Shown here: positions 6,822 through 14,921 of the stretch, piece by piece | Layout of the letters: every line of letters begins with the position of its first letter | Position numbering within the stretch: the stretch's first letter is position 1 | From: UBA10001 sp964349095 | GTDB taxonomy: Bacteria; Patescibacteriota; Patescibacteriia; Veblenbacterales; UBA10138 | DNA length: 22,068 nucleotides | Reading direction: 5' to 3' | Assembly (NCBI GenBank): GCA_964349095.1 | Contig: CAYGFD010000007.1 | Span: 1 to 22,068, forward strand | The notes under the pieces: generated by a model | What the model saw: only the letters and a program-made list of their open reading frames with translations | Database searches by the model: none | Told to the model about the DNA's origin: nothing | Position numbers and translations under genes: made by a program

Positions 6822-7099
6822 ATGAAACCAGTGGTTTCTATATTAGTTTTGTTTCGCGACTTCCAAAGCGCGGCCGATTTTCATGTGAAATTTGAGGACG
6901 CAGGGTATGTTACGCATTCTGTTACGACGGAAAAGGATGCTGATTATTGCTTGAAATTTTTTGAGGTACGCATGCTTTTTGTAGAGGCAGACGGATATAC
7001 CGATTACATCAAAAAAGTCCGTCGTCGTTTTCCAGCCTTAAATATAGTTGTTTATCGACATTCGCATACCAGCATAGTTTTGCTGAGAAATTATATTCA
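6822..7099 (+). CDS. Second degenerate receiver-like protein (3' end lost in gap)
   Basis: About 92 residues are visible before the 100-N gap. The layout resembles a receiver domain: strand 1 SILVLFRD, strand 3 VRMLFVEADG, strand 4 LNIVVYRHS. The position of the phospho-acceptor Asp is E55, a residue that can mimic phosphorylation, and only one Asp (D13) remains of the acidic pair. It is not closely similar in sequence to the receiver-like protein at 4853, but shares its small size, strong Shine-Dalgarno (CGGAG at 6809-6813) and solitary placement beside tRNA-modification genes. A CGxGG-like output domain cannot be excluded because the C-terminus is missing. Function unknown. Confidence 0.65.
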
Positions 7100-7199
7100 N
7101 NNNNNNNNNNNNNNNNNNNNNNNNNNNNNNNNNNNNNNNNNNNNNNNNNNNNNNNNNNNNNNNNNNNNNNNNNNNNNNNNNNNNNNNNNNNNNNNNNNN
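7100..7199. other. Assembly gap (100 N)
   Basis: Exactly 100 N, probably a placeholder. It interrupts the 3' ends of two convergent genes: the receiver-like gene and thrS. The thrS C-terminus alone should need more than 100 bases, so the real gap is likely longer than shown. Confidence 0.95.
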
Positions 7200-8845
7200 T
7201 CACTACCCATTTCTTTATCACCTATAACCAGTGAGTAGGGAACTTTTTCTTTTTCAGTTTTTCTTATTTTATTACCGATAGTTTCGTTAGCATCATCTAC
7301 CTCACAGCGTATGCCCTGAGTTCTGAATTCTTTCGCTAATTCCAGGCAGTATTCGTGATGTGCTGAACCCACTGGTAATATTTTAACTTGAACAGGGGAT
7401 AGCCAGGTAGGAAAAGCCCCGGCAAAGTGCTCAATAATAATTGATAAATATCTTTCAATGGAACCCATAATAGCAGCGTGCACCATAACAATTCTTTCAT
7501 CTTGACCTTTTTCATTAACGCACGATAAGTCAAAGCGTTCGGGTAAGTTCATATCGAGTTGGATAGTAGCTACTTGCCACTCTCTGCCAATTGAGTCTTT
7601 AGCCATGAAGTCTATTTTGGGTCCGTAAAAAGCCGCTTCGCCAATAGCTTCCACAAAATCCACCTTGTGTTCCTTAATAACCTTACGTAATTCTTCTTCA
7701 GCCTGCTGCCACACCTTTTCTGTCCCTAAATATTTATCCATTGCTTTAGGGTCATGTAAAGAAAGACGGATTTCTAGGGTGAAACCCACGGCTTGATAGA
7801 ATTCGTGCACTATATCCCAAATCTTATTAGCTTCTTCTGCTACTTGAATAGAGCGGCAAAAAACGTGGGCGTCGTCTTGGGTAATACTGCGGACGCGCGA
7901 GAGTCCAGCTAATTCACCAGATTGTTCATCGCGATAAACCATGGTGGTGTTAGCGTAGCGCTGTGGCAGCTCACGATAGCTCCACTTTTTTCTCTTATAG
8001 ATCTGTGTGTGATGAGGGCAATTCATTGGTTTCATCGCAAAAATATGTTTTTCCCTCGTTTCAATTTTAAATAACTCATTTTTAAATTTATCCCAGTGAC
8101 CGCTCGTTTCGTATAAATCCTTTTTAGTTATATGGGGTATTTCTACTTGCTCATAACCGCGCACTTTTCTTAATTGCCATACAAAGTCATTCAAGATGTT
8201 CCGCATTAATGTTCCCTTGGGTGTCCACAAGGGTAGTCCGCCACCAACTAATTCAGAAAAAGTAAATAAATCTAATTCCGGACCAATAATTTTGTGGTCG
8301 CGCTTCTTGGCTTCTTCGCGCATGTGAATATAATCGTCCAATTTTTTCTTGTTATCAAAAGCCAATCCATAAATACGGGTGAGCATTTTATTTTTTTCGT
8401 CTCCTCGCCAATAGGCACCCGCCAGCCGGTCTAGTTTCCAGGAATCTGGTTTTATATCTTGCATTGAATCGGCGTGCCCACCGCGACAGAGGTCGGTGTA
8501 GTTGCCTGATTTATAGAAAGTAAGTTTACTGCCTTCTTTTGAGAATTCCTCGATTAATTCCATTTTATACTCATTGGCTTTAAATTCCTTTTTTGCTTCA
8601 GCAACGGATACTTCTTGGCCTTCGAATTTATCCCAGGTTTTATATATTTCCCTCATTTTAATTTCTATCGCTTTTAAGTCCTGTTCGCTAATTTTTTTCG
8701 GAAAATCAAAATCATAATAGAATCCATCGTCAATAGCCGGACCGATTGTTCTTTTGGCATCTGGCCACAGTTCTAAAACAGCCGCGGCGAGCAAGTGGGC
8801 AAGTGAATGTCTCTTGTGTTCTAGTATAGTTGAATCTTTTTTCAT
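7200..8845 (-). CDS. thrS: Threonyl-tRNA synthetase without TGS domain (C-terminus in gap)
   Basis: ThrRS charges tRNA(Thr) with threonine and edits mischarged serine. About 548 residues are visible. The ATG at 8845 starts directly before the editing domain (HSLAH, H13 and H17; later CRGGHADSM and GAYWRGDEKN), so the usual N-terminal TGS domain of about 60 residues is absent. The class II core keeps the zinc ligands: Cys in KPMNCPHH, His in DDAHVF and His in VHAAIMGSIERY. The anticodon-binding domain begins at SPVQVKILPVG and breaks off after VIGDKEMGS at the gap, with perhaps 40 residues missing. Longer N-terminal readings would translate the T-box leader and are rejected. No Shine-Dalgarno is evident. 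The leader carries a T-box element, suggesting control by uncharged tRNA(Thr). Confidence 0.95.
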
Positions 8846-8869
8846 AATTTTTTTGTAAATATTTAAACA

Positions 8870-8921
8870 CCAAACTACGCATGTAGTTTGGGGTCCTGCT
8901 AAGCAGGGCGGTTCCACCCAA
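8870..8921 (-). promoter_or_regulatory. T-box riboswitch, antiterminator end (thrS leader)
   Basis: Read on the minus strand, 8920-8907 is TGGGTGGAACCGCC, matching 12 positions of the T-box consensus AGGGTGGNACCGCG. The surrounding bases fold as a T-box antiterminator. Helix A1 is TGGG (8920-8917) with CCCA (8892-8889). The 7-base bulge TGGAACC (8916-8910) follows. Helix A2 is GCCCTGC (8909-8903) with GCAGGAC (8899-8893), having one C-A mismatch and a TTA loop. A competing 9-bp hairpin CCAAACTAC/GTAGTTTGG (8891-8883 with 8878-8870) reuses the 3' strand of A1, the usual on/off arrangement. Its T-tract (TGTTT) is weak, so control could also be at translation. Stem I and the specifier codon would lie in the adjoining N gap. 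Confidence 0.85.
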
Positions 8922-9021
8922 NNNNNNNNNNNNNNNNNNNNNNNNNNNNNNNNNNNNNNNNNNNNNNNNNNNNNNNNNNNNNNNNNNNNNNNNNNNNNNN
9001 NNNNNNNNNNNNNNNNNNNNN
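8922..9021. other. Assembly gap (100 N)
   Basis: Exactly 100 N between the thrS leader and the stop of the baseplate-J-like gene. It should hold the upstream part of the T-box leader (Stem I, specifier loop), the thrS promoter and the terminator of the upstream gene. That content normally needs more than 100 bases. Confidence 0.95.
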
Positions 9022-9022
9022 A

Positions 9023-10144
9023 TTATTTAATATCCAATTCAATATGGTCAGCGATGGTCGGCACAGTGGTGACCCAAAATGGGGTAAGTTTAATATCAAC
9101 GTTTTTTACCCCTGGAAAAGCAGAGAAATAATTTTTAACTTCAGCCTCAGTTCTACCTAATAAATTGTTTTTATCGATTATTTTGCTAACATCTTTCCAG
9201 GCTGATTGACCAAGAGCCTTAATTTTCAGTTGCGCTGTAGAATTGTCATCGGAAATGGAGTCAATGGAAATAGCTAGGCTTTGTTCCTCTAGGTTCAGTA
9301 TTTCTTTACCGGATGTATCGGAAGTGTTCGATTTTTCAATCACAATTTTAACCAAATTTTCCGGATTATAGAAAACGGCGGTAACCTTTGCCCTTACAGT
9401 AAATTTAAATTCACCAACTTCCTCGTCCGCTTTAGCGGTGGAAGAGGTTTCTATAATATCTGTCTGATAAACTACACTGTATTTTTTTTGATCTGTAGGT
9501 AGTTTTTCTCTTAGTGATGATAAAGATTCTTGGGTAATTTTTTCTTTTAATTCATTTCGCGCATCTTCTAGATCACTCGCCAAAACTTTATTACCAGCCA
9601 GTTCCTTGCGAGTAAAACTATCCTTGTTTTCAGCATAAATTTTTTGTTGTAAGTAAGATGGCAATCCAGGAATAGTAAATTTTGATGGTCCAATTTCACC
9701 AATCTCCCCAGCTTTATCAGCGGTGACCTGAGCTGTTACCTGGCCACCGGCTGGTACCACCACTTGCTGATTAAGTCGGAAGAGGACGTTAGTGGTTGTT
9801 AAAAGTCGAGTCGACGCTATCAGGGTCTGGGCGGAAGTGTTAGTGTTGTAGATAGTTACTTGGCCGGAAGCTTTATCTTCTTTTACGCCCGTGCCTTTGG
9901 CGCGAAAAGTTTCTTCTTTAGTTTGTTCGGAGATTAAAATAGTACTCCTTAAATCCGCCTCATTGTAGTTACCCGCTGTTAAAACACTCTCTACGACTTC
10001 ATTCTCGGAAGATATCTCAAGAGTAATATAGGCTCTTCCTAAGGTGTAATACAAAATTAATAGCACTACTGTAATGGTGGCTAACAAAAAACTGATGACG
10101 ATGCGTCGGTAAGGTGGGCGAGTATTGTAATCGTTATTTGACAT
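9023..10144 (-). CDS. Membrane-anchored protein with baseplate-J-like region
   Basis: A 373-residue protein with an N-terminal basic stretch (RPPYRR) and one membrane helix at about residues 15-35 (IVISFLLATITVVLLILYY). A large domain on the far side of the membrane follows. Residues about 90-165 (SGQVTIYNTN, LIASTRLLT, FRLNQQVVVPAGG, TADKAGEIGEIG, FTIPGLP) follow the pattern of baseplate J/gp47-like domains that are often annotated in Patescibacteria membrane proteins. No other phage gene is present, so a phage origin is not supported; a surface or envelope role is inferred. The C-terminus is rich in beta-like segments. A TCGACA-17-TATAAT promoter precedes the ATG with a leader of only about five bases. 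Confidence 0.7.
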   Translation of the reverse strand: MSNNDYNTRPPYRRIVISFLLATITVVLLILYYTLGRAYITLEISSENEVVESVLTAGNYNEADLRSTILISEQTKEETFRAKGTGVKEDKASGQVTIYNTNTSAQTLIASTRLLTTTNVLFRLNQQVVVPAGGQVTAQVTADKAGEIGEIGPSKFTIPGLPSYLQQKIYAENKDSFTRKELAGNKVLASDLEDARNELKEKITQESLSSLREKLPTDQKKYSVVYQTDIIETSSTAKADEEVGEFKFTVRAKVTAVFYNPENLVKIVIEKSNTSDTSGKEILNLEEQSLAISIDSISDDNSTAQLKIKALGQSAWKDVSKIIDKNNLLGRTEAEVKNYFSAFPGVKNVDIKLTPFWVTTVPTIADHIELDIK

Positions 10145-10184
10145 AAGCTAAAGCCATTATACAAAAGAATAGCAATAGTGTCGA
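10145..10184 (-). promoter_or_regulatory. Promoter of the baseplate-J-like gene
   Basis: On the minus strand TCGACA (10184-10179) and a perfect TATAAT (10161-10156) are 17 bases apart. The -10 is followed by 11 bases and then the ATG, giving a leader of about four or five bases with no Shine-Dalgarno. It lies between the end of dnaE and this gene. Confidence 0.75.
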
Positions 10185-10191
10185 TTGTAAA

Positions 10192-13100
10192 CTAACCAAT
10201 AAGAGAGTCTATCTGGCTATCTAAGGTTGGCGAATCCTCCACTGTAAAAGGAGTGGAAACGGTTCGCCAGCCGGTAGGGGTTGAAAGTTTAAAGGCAACT
10301 GGCTGTTCTCCAGGAAATTTTGTTAATATTTGCTTCAGTTGAGCCACAACATCAGGTGTGGTGCCAGCCGGTAAAGTAACAACCTTGGTCGTAAACTTTG
10401 GTAACTGTGGCGTAGAACCGTTTAATATTTGACGAGCTTTGGCTTCAGCCTCTTCTGGGCTCGTGAGGGTAACCATTTTTTCAACAATTACTTTTGTTTC
10501 GTCGTTACGGTTGGAAATTCTTCCGCTAGCTAAAATAATCTTATCAACTTCTAGTAGGTCTTTATATTTTTTTAAAGTTTCAGGAAATATTACCACCTCC
10601 TGCGTCCCGCTTAAGTCTTCCAAATTGACAAATTGCATCAAGTCACCTTTTTTTGTACTCACTTGTTTAATACTAGTAATTAAGCCGCCGACCAATACCA
10701 TTTGTTGGGTCTGGGCTGCAGCTAGATTGCTGGCCTCGGTTAGGCGATTGTGTATTTTATTATCAAATTCCTTAAAAGGATGCTCGCTTACATACAGGCC
10801 TAATATTTCTTTTTCCCAAGTCAATTTTTCTTCTTTGGTCGTCGGCGGGCAGTCTTCAAGTTTTAGGACGCTATGTAAAAGTTCGATATTTCCCGAAAAA
10901 AGGCTGGTTTGTGAGTTTTCTGATTGATTGTGCTGTTTAGTGTATCTAGTCAACGCTTCAATCGATTCTAGCAACTGTCTTCTTTCAGGATTGAAACTAT
11001 CAAGGGCGCCAGCCTTAATCAGCGCTTCTAGAGATTTTTTTGTAACTTCACGGCGACTATTTCTTTTTAAAAAGTCTTCCAAGTTTGTATAGGGGCCGTT
11101 AATTTTTCTTTCCTGAATAATGAGTTGGGAAACCTGTGCGCCTAGATTTTTAATAGCATTTAGACCAAAACGTATATGGCCATCGTCTATGACAGTAAAG
11201 TTAACCAAGCTTTCGTTTATATCCGGTGGTAGTACCGCGATATTCATTTTGCCACACTCGTTGACGGCCTGTGATATTTTTTCCATATCATCACTTTCAG
11301 CGGTCATTAAAGCCGCCATGTATTCAGTGGGGTAGTTAGCTTTGAGATAAGCTGTCTGATAAGCAACTATACCATAGGAAGCGGCGTGCGATTTGTTAAA
11401 TCCGTAGGCGGCAAAAGGTTCAATTAAACCCCAAAGGGTTAGCGCTTTGGACTCTTTCATTCCGCCAGCAATACAACCAGATACGAACTTTTCTTTTTGT
11501 CTCGCCATTTCTTTAGGAATTTTTTTACCCATGGCTTTGCGTAATTTATCCGCCTCTTCCCAAGTGTAACCGGCTAGAGCTATAGCAATAAGTAGAACAT
11601 CGTCTTGATAAGTTAAAACGCCGTATGAAGTATTAAGGATGTCCTTCATGCGATCATCCAAATACGTTATCAATTTTGGATTGTGCTTGCGTTTAATGTA
11701 TTCCGGAATTGAATTTATTGGTCCAGGGCGGTACAGCGCAACCATTGCCATGATATCGTTAATTGTTGATGGCTTTAGCTCGGTTAAATATTTTGTCATG
11801 CCTGATGATGAAAGTTGAAATACACCCATGGTATTTCCTTGGGCCAACAAGGTGAATGTTTTTTGGTCATTAAGTGGTAAATGACTTATATCTATTTTTA
11901 CGTCTTTGGTTTTTTGAATAATCTCAATAGCGCTACCCACAATAGAAAGGTTGCGAATGCCTAGGAAGTCCATTTTTACTAAACCAACCGCTTCGCAAGA
12001 GTACATTTCATATTGCGTTATGATGTGTTGTCCCTCCACATCAAATTGTAATGGTATAAACTCAGTTAGAGGTCGGGGCGCGATAACTACGCCGGCAGCA
12101 TGAACAGAAGAATGTCTGGCGCAGCCTTCAACTTTTTTAGCCAGGTCAATAAGGCGAGCCACTTCTGGGTCGCCAGTATAAAGCTGGTTGAGTTCTGGAT
12201 TTTCTTTTAAGGCTCTTTCTATAGTCATAGCAAAACCTTGGTGACCAAAAGGAATCATTTTTGCGACGCGGTCGCATAGTCCATAAGGGTAGCCGAGGGC
12301 TCGGCCAACATCTCGTATAGCTGCTCGCGCCATCATTGTTCCAAAAGTTACAATTTGTGCCACTTGGTCAACACCATATTTGGCGGTGACGTAGGCGATA
12401 ACATCGTCTCGTCTAGTATCAGCAAAGTCCATGTCGATATCTGGTGGGGAGGGGCGGTAAGGGTTTAAAAATCTTTCAAAAGGAAGATTGTAAGTTAGTG
12501 GGTTTACGCTGGTGACACCTAATAAATAGGAGACTAGCGAACCAGCGGCTGAACCTCTGGTGGTTGCTATGATATCGTGTTGTCTGGCCCAGTTTACAAA
12601 ATCAGCTACAACCAAAAAATATCCAGCATAGCCTTTTTTCATAATAATATTTAATTCATACTCCATCCTCTCACGTACGCTTTCGGGAACGCCATCGATG
12701 TATTTTTTTGTTAAACCTTCCTCGGCAAGTATGCGTAAGTAAGCTTCAGCGGTTTCACCGTGCGGAGTGTTAAAGACAGGGAAGTGTAGTTTTCCAAGTT
12801 CTATCTCTACATTTAGTTGATCAGCTAGGCGGCCGGTGTTAGCTACCGCTTCTTTGAAATCTGGAAGATCGGCTACCATTTCTTTTTCGCTCTTGAGACT
12901 GGAATTGATAGCTCGCATATCGAGACGGTCTGTTTCCATAACTTTTTTACCAGTCTGGATACAAACCATTATATCTTGCGCCTCGGCGTCGTCTGGTGAT
13001 AAATAATGTACATCGTTGGTCGCTACTAATTGTATGCCCATTTTTTTACCTAGTTCAGCTAGCGCTTTATTTACTTTTACTTGGTCTGGCATTTCAGGAT

Positions 13101-13632
13101 GGGCCTGAATTTCTAAAAAGAAGTTCTCCGCACCAAATATTTTTAAATACTCTTCCGCTAGTAATTCTGCTTTTTTGATGTCTCCAGCGAGTAAAGCTTC
13201 AGGAATTATTCCATTCAAACAACCAGACAAGGCAACCAAACCTTCGTGATGACTGCGTAGTAGATCTACGTCCATTCGTGGTTTATAATAAAAACCCTGA
13301 GTATGGGCGATACTCACCATCTTTAATAAATTTTTATAACCATCACTGTTTTTAGATAGAAGTATTAAGTGGTTATATTTATTATCAATTTTGTACTCCT
13401 TATCAGTTAATTTGCGTGGAGCAATGTAGGCCTCAACGCCAATAATCGGCTTTATATCATTAGCCTTGGCTTCTTTATAAAATTCAATCGCGCCATGCAT
13501 TACCCCATGGTCTGTCAGCGCGATAGCCTCTTGTCCCAAGCTTTTTACCCGTTCAACCAATTGGGGGATTTTTGGCAATCCATCTAACAACGAGTAGTGG
13601 CTGTGGACATGTAGATGGGTAAATTTAGACAT
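10192..13632 (-). CDS. dnaE: DNA polymerase III alpha subunit
   Basis: DnaE is the replicative polymerase. The 1146-residue protein starts with a PHP domain (THLHVHSHYSLLDG, ALTDHG, ATNDVHYL). The polymerase catalytic aspartates are D398 and D400 in PDIDMDF and D555 in VKMDFLGIRNL, nearly the E. coli numbering. A helix-hairpin-helix region, a beta-clamp-binding motif QTSLF at 908-912 and an OB-fold (MVLVGGLITSIKQVSTKKGDLMQFVNLED) follow. The length and single continuous frame show no intein or split. The start at 13632 is followed at once by the PHP motif. An extended -10-like TGtTAAAGT lies 14 bases upstream, giving a leader of several bases and no Shine-Dalgarno. Confidence 0.97.
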   Translation of the reverse strand: MSKFTHLHVHSHYSLLDGLPKIPQLVERVKSLGQEAIALTDHGVMHGAIEFYKEAKANDIKPIIGVEAYIAPRKLTDKEYKIDNKYNHLILLSKNSDGYKNLLKMVSIAHTQGFYYKPRMDVDLLRSHHEGLVALSGCLNGIIPEALLAGDIKKAELLAEEYLKIFGAENFFLEIQAHPEMPDQVKVNKALAELGKKMGIQLVATNDVHYLSPDDAEAQDIMVCIQTGKKVMETDRLDMRAINSSLKSEKEMVADLPDFKEAVANTGRLADQLNVEIELGKLHFPVFNTPHGETAEAYLRILAEEGLTKKYIDGVPESVRERMEYELNIIMKKGYAGYFLVVADFVNWARQHDIIATTRGSAAGSLVSYLLGVTSVNPLTYNLPFERFLNPYRPSPPDIDMDFADTRRDDVIAYVTAKYGVDQVAQIVTFGTMMARAAIRDVGRALGYPYGLCDRVAKMIPFGHQGFAMTIERALKENPELNQLYTGDPEVARLIDLAKKVEGCARHSSVHAAGVVIAPRPLTEFIPLQFDVEGQHIITQYEMYSCEAVGLVKMDFLGIRNLSIVGSAIEIIQKTKDVKIDISHLPLNDQKTFTLLAQGNTMGVFQLSSSGMTKYLTELKPSTINDIMAMVALYRPGPINSIPEYIKRKHNPKLITYLDDRMKDILNTSYGVLTYQDDVLLIAIALAGYTWEEADKLRKAMGKKIPKEMARQKEKFVSGCIAGGMKESKALTLWGLIEPFAAYGFNKSHAASYGIVAYQTAYLKANYPTEYMAALMTAESDDMEKISQAVNECGKMNIAVLPPDINESLVNFTVIDDGHIRFGLNAIKNLGAQVSQLIIQERKINGPYTNLEDFLKRNSRREVTKKSLEALIKAGALDSFNPERRQLLESIEALTRYTKQHNQSENSQTSLFSGNIELLHSVLKLEDCPPTTKEEKLTWEKEILGLYVSEHPFKEFDNKIHNRLTEASNLAAAQTQQMVLVGGLITSIKQVSTKKGDLMQFVNLEDLSGTQEVVIFPETLKKYKDLLEVDKIILASGRISNRNDETKVIVEKMVTLTSPEEAEAKARQILNGSTPQLPKFTTKVVTLPAGTTPDVVAQLKQILTKFPGEQPVAFKLSTPTGWRTVSTPFTVEDSPTLDSQIDSLIG

Positions 13633-13679
13633 AGAAAGTTAGTATTACTTTAACACTACTCAAAAAGATTTCAAAATTA

Positions 13680-13712
13680 AAAAATACCAAACAGAGCGGT
13701 GGGTATTTTTAT
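13680..13712 (-). terminator. Terminator of the small membrane-protein gene
   Basis: On the minus strand AAAAATACC (13710-13702) pairs with GGTATTTTT (13688-13680) around a 13-base loop, followed by TTAATTTT. The stem is AT-rich and the loop long, so strength is uncertain. It lies between the 13720 gene and dnaE. Confidence 0.55.
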
Positions 13713-13719
13713 GTTTATT

Positions 13720-14016
13720 TTATTTTTTCCGACTCGTTTTTTTAGCAACAAAGTAACTGACGATTTCTTTAACACCGGCGGCTAGTACGGAAAGATAGGT
13801 GGAACTATTTTCTATTTTGCTTTTCGTGAGGTTGATAAAATCCTCAACCTTTTTCATCTTTTCCTCAATACTTTTAAGTATCCAGACCAAACGTTTTATG
13901 ATAATAAGGAAGTAAACCAGAATCCAGCCTAAGATTAAGGCTATACCAAAAACTGATATGGCTAGTGAAAAGTTTAGAATGTCGCTACTAGTCTCAAACA
14001 TACTTAATTTAATCAT
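13720..14016 (-). CDS. Small membrane protein with C-terminal coiled region
   Basis: A 98-residue protein of unknown function. One long hydrophobic stretch at about residues 14-44 (LAISVFGIALILGWILVYFL and onward) could be a single membrane helix. A charged helical segment follows (residues about 48-72, SIEEKMKKVEDFINLTKSKIE), and the tail is basic (KKTSRKK). The ATG at 14016 is chosen; an internal ATG at 14001 is also possible. A TTTAAT at 14032-14027 stands ten bases before the ATG, consistent with a very short leader. It is divergent from the 14077 gene and upstream of dnaE on the same strand, with a terminator between. Confidence 0.7.
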   Translation of the reverse strand: MIKLSMFETSSDILNFSLAISVFGIALILGWILVYFLIIIKRLVWILKSIEEKMKKVEDFINLTKSKIENSSTYLSVLAAGVKEIVSYFVAKKTSRKK

Positions 14017-14026
14017 AACACCAGTG

Positions 14027-14032
14027 ATTAAA
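14027..14032 (-). promoter_or_regulatory. -10 of the 14016 membrane-protein gene
   Basis: TTTAAT on the minus strand matches five of six consensus bases and lies ten bases from the ATG. No -35 is clear. It is part of a 60-base divergent promoter region shared with the 14077 gene. Confidence 0.35.
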
Positions 14033-14061
14033 TTTGAGTAGTGGCTAGGTAAAAAAAGATA

Positions 14062-14076
14062 TGTTAATATTTACCC
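14062..14076 (+). promoter_or_regulatory. Extended -10 promoter of the 14077 gene, predicted leaderless
   Basis: TGtTAATAT (14062-14070) is followed by exactly six bases and the ATG, the same spacing as at gatB. The predicted transcription start coincides with the start codon. No -35 at suitable distance and no Shine-Dalgarno. Confidence 0.6.
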
Positions 14077-14913
14077 ATGGATCAAGAAGTCGATAATATT
14101 TCTGAACAAGAGTTTAAGCTAGGTTATTGGTTTTTTTTACATCGTGACCTATTTAAGAAAATTATCACCTGGTTTTTAGCCGTGGTTGTTTTAGCTGTTT
14201 GGGGTTACAGCGCTGTAAAATGGGTCCAGGTATTGGCGACAAACAAATCACATGAGCAGATGCTAATTAGTTTGTCTGAAACCGAGGTTTCTCACAATGC
14301 GGTATTAAATAGTTCGCGACCTATGGATATTGAAACGGTTAAGGTCAGTGTTATACCCAGCGGAAAAAATTACGATGTAGTGGTAGAAATAAAGAACCCA
14401 AATTTAAAGTGGGGAGCCAGGGATTTTGCTTATGACCTTACTTCAGACAGCTCGGTAATTTCTTCTGGTCGAGGGTTTATTTTGCCGCTCGAAAATAAGT
14501 TTTTGAGTTTTTATAATATAGATTTACCAAGTTCTGCGAGTAAAATAGAAGTTACCTTTAAGGAAGTTGACTGGTCAAGAATTAAAGATTTTAAGGATTT
14601 TCGTCGGCCAAACTTTACCATCTCTGATCAGCAAATAGATAATTTATCCACTGCTAGTGGCGGGACTTTTTCTGGGACTAGATTAAAATTTGATATTTTA
14701 AACGGCAGTCCATATAGTTTTTGGCAGGTTGATTTAACCGTATTGTTAAATACTGGCGGACAAGTGCTGGCGGTGGCCACACAACCAGTCAGGATTTTTA
14801 ACGCTGGTGAATCTAAGACCATAGAAATTAATTGGCCAACTACCATACCTTATGTTTCCGATGTGGTGGTGAAGGCCGACGTGAATACTTTGAGCGAACA
14901 GGTTTTTAAATAA
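14077..14913 (+). CDS. Membrane-anchored hypothetical protein
   Basis: A 278-residue protein with a cytoplasmic N-terminus of about 30 residues, one membrane helix (IITWFLAVVVLAVWGYSAV, about 31-49) and a large, probably extracytoplasmic, beta-rich domain. The last 75 residues (FDILNGSPYSFWQVDLTVLL, GGQVLAVATQPVRIFNAGE) resemble FxLYD-type or other Ig-like beta domains, by eye only. It ends eight bases before an FtsW/RodA-family gene and is surely co-transcribed with it, so a role in envelope or wall assembly is a reasonable but unproven guess. A second extracytoplasmic repeat (residues about 85-150) shows a similar NPNLKWGARDFAYDL pattern. Confidence 0.72.
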   Translation: MDQEVDNISEQEFKLGYWFFLHRDLFKKIITWFLAVVVLAVWGYSAVKWVQVLATNKSHEQMLISLSETEVSHNAVLNSSRPMDIETVKVSVIPSGKNYDVVVEIKNPNLKWGARDFAYDLTSDSSVISSGRGFILPLENKFLSFYNIDLPSSASKIEVTFKEVDWSRIKDFKDFRRPNFTISDQQIDNLSTASGGTFSGTRLKFDILNGSPYSFWQVDLTVLLNTGGQVLAVATQPVRIFNAGESKTIEINWPTTIPYVSDVVVKADVNTLSEQVFK

Positions 14914-14921
14914 AATTAAAT

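Noticed and set aside
8846..8921. N-terminal extension of thrS toward the gap, or a separate short frame there
   Set aside because: This sequence is explained by the T-box antiterminator and its competing hairpin; the translated extension shows no TGS-domain similarity.
9023..10144. Prophage remnant based on the baseplate-J-like region
   Set aside because: No other phage, integrase or attachment-site signal is nearby; the gene has a host-type promoter and sits among housekeeping genes.
10439..10927. Open frame of about 160 codons antisense to dnaE
   Set aside because: It lies wholly within the conserved C-terminal coding region of dnaE, has no ribosome binding site or recognisable motifs, and is a shadow frame.
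10192..13632. Intein or split DnaE
   Set aside because: The frame is continuous, length is normal and catalytic Asp positions match E. coli numbering closely, leaving no room for an insert.
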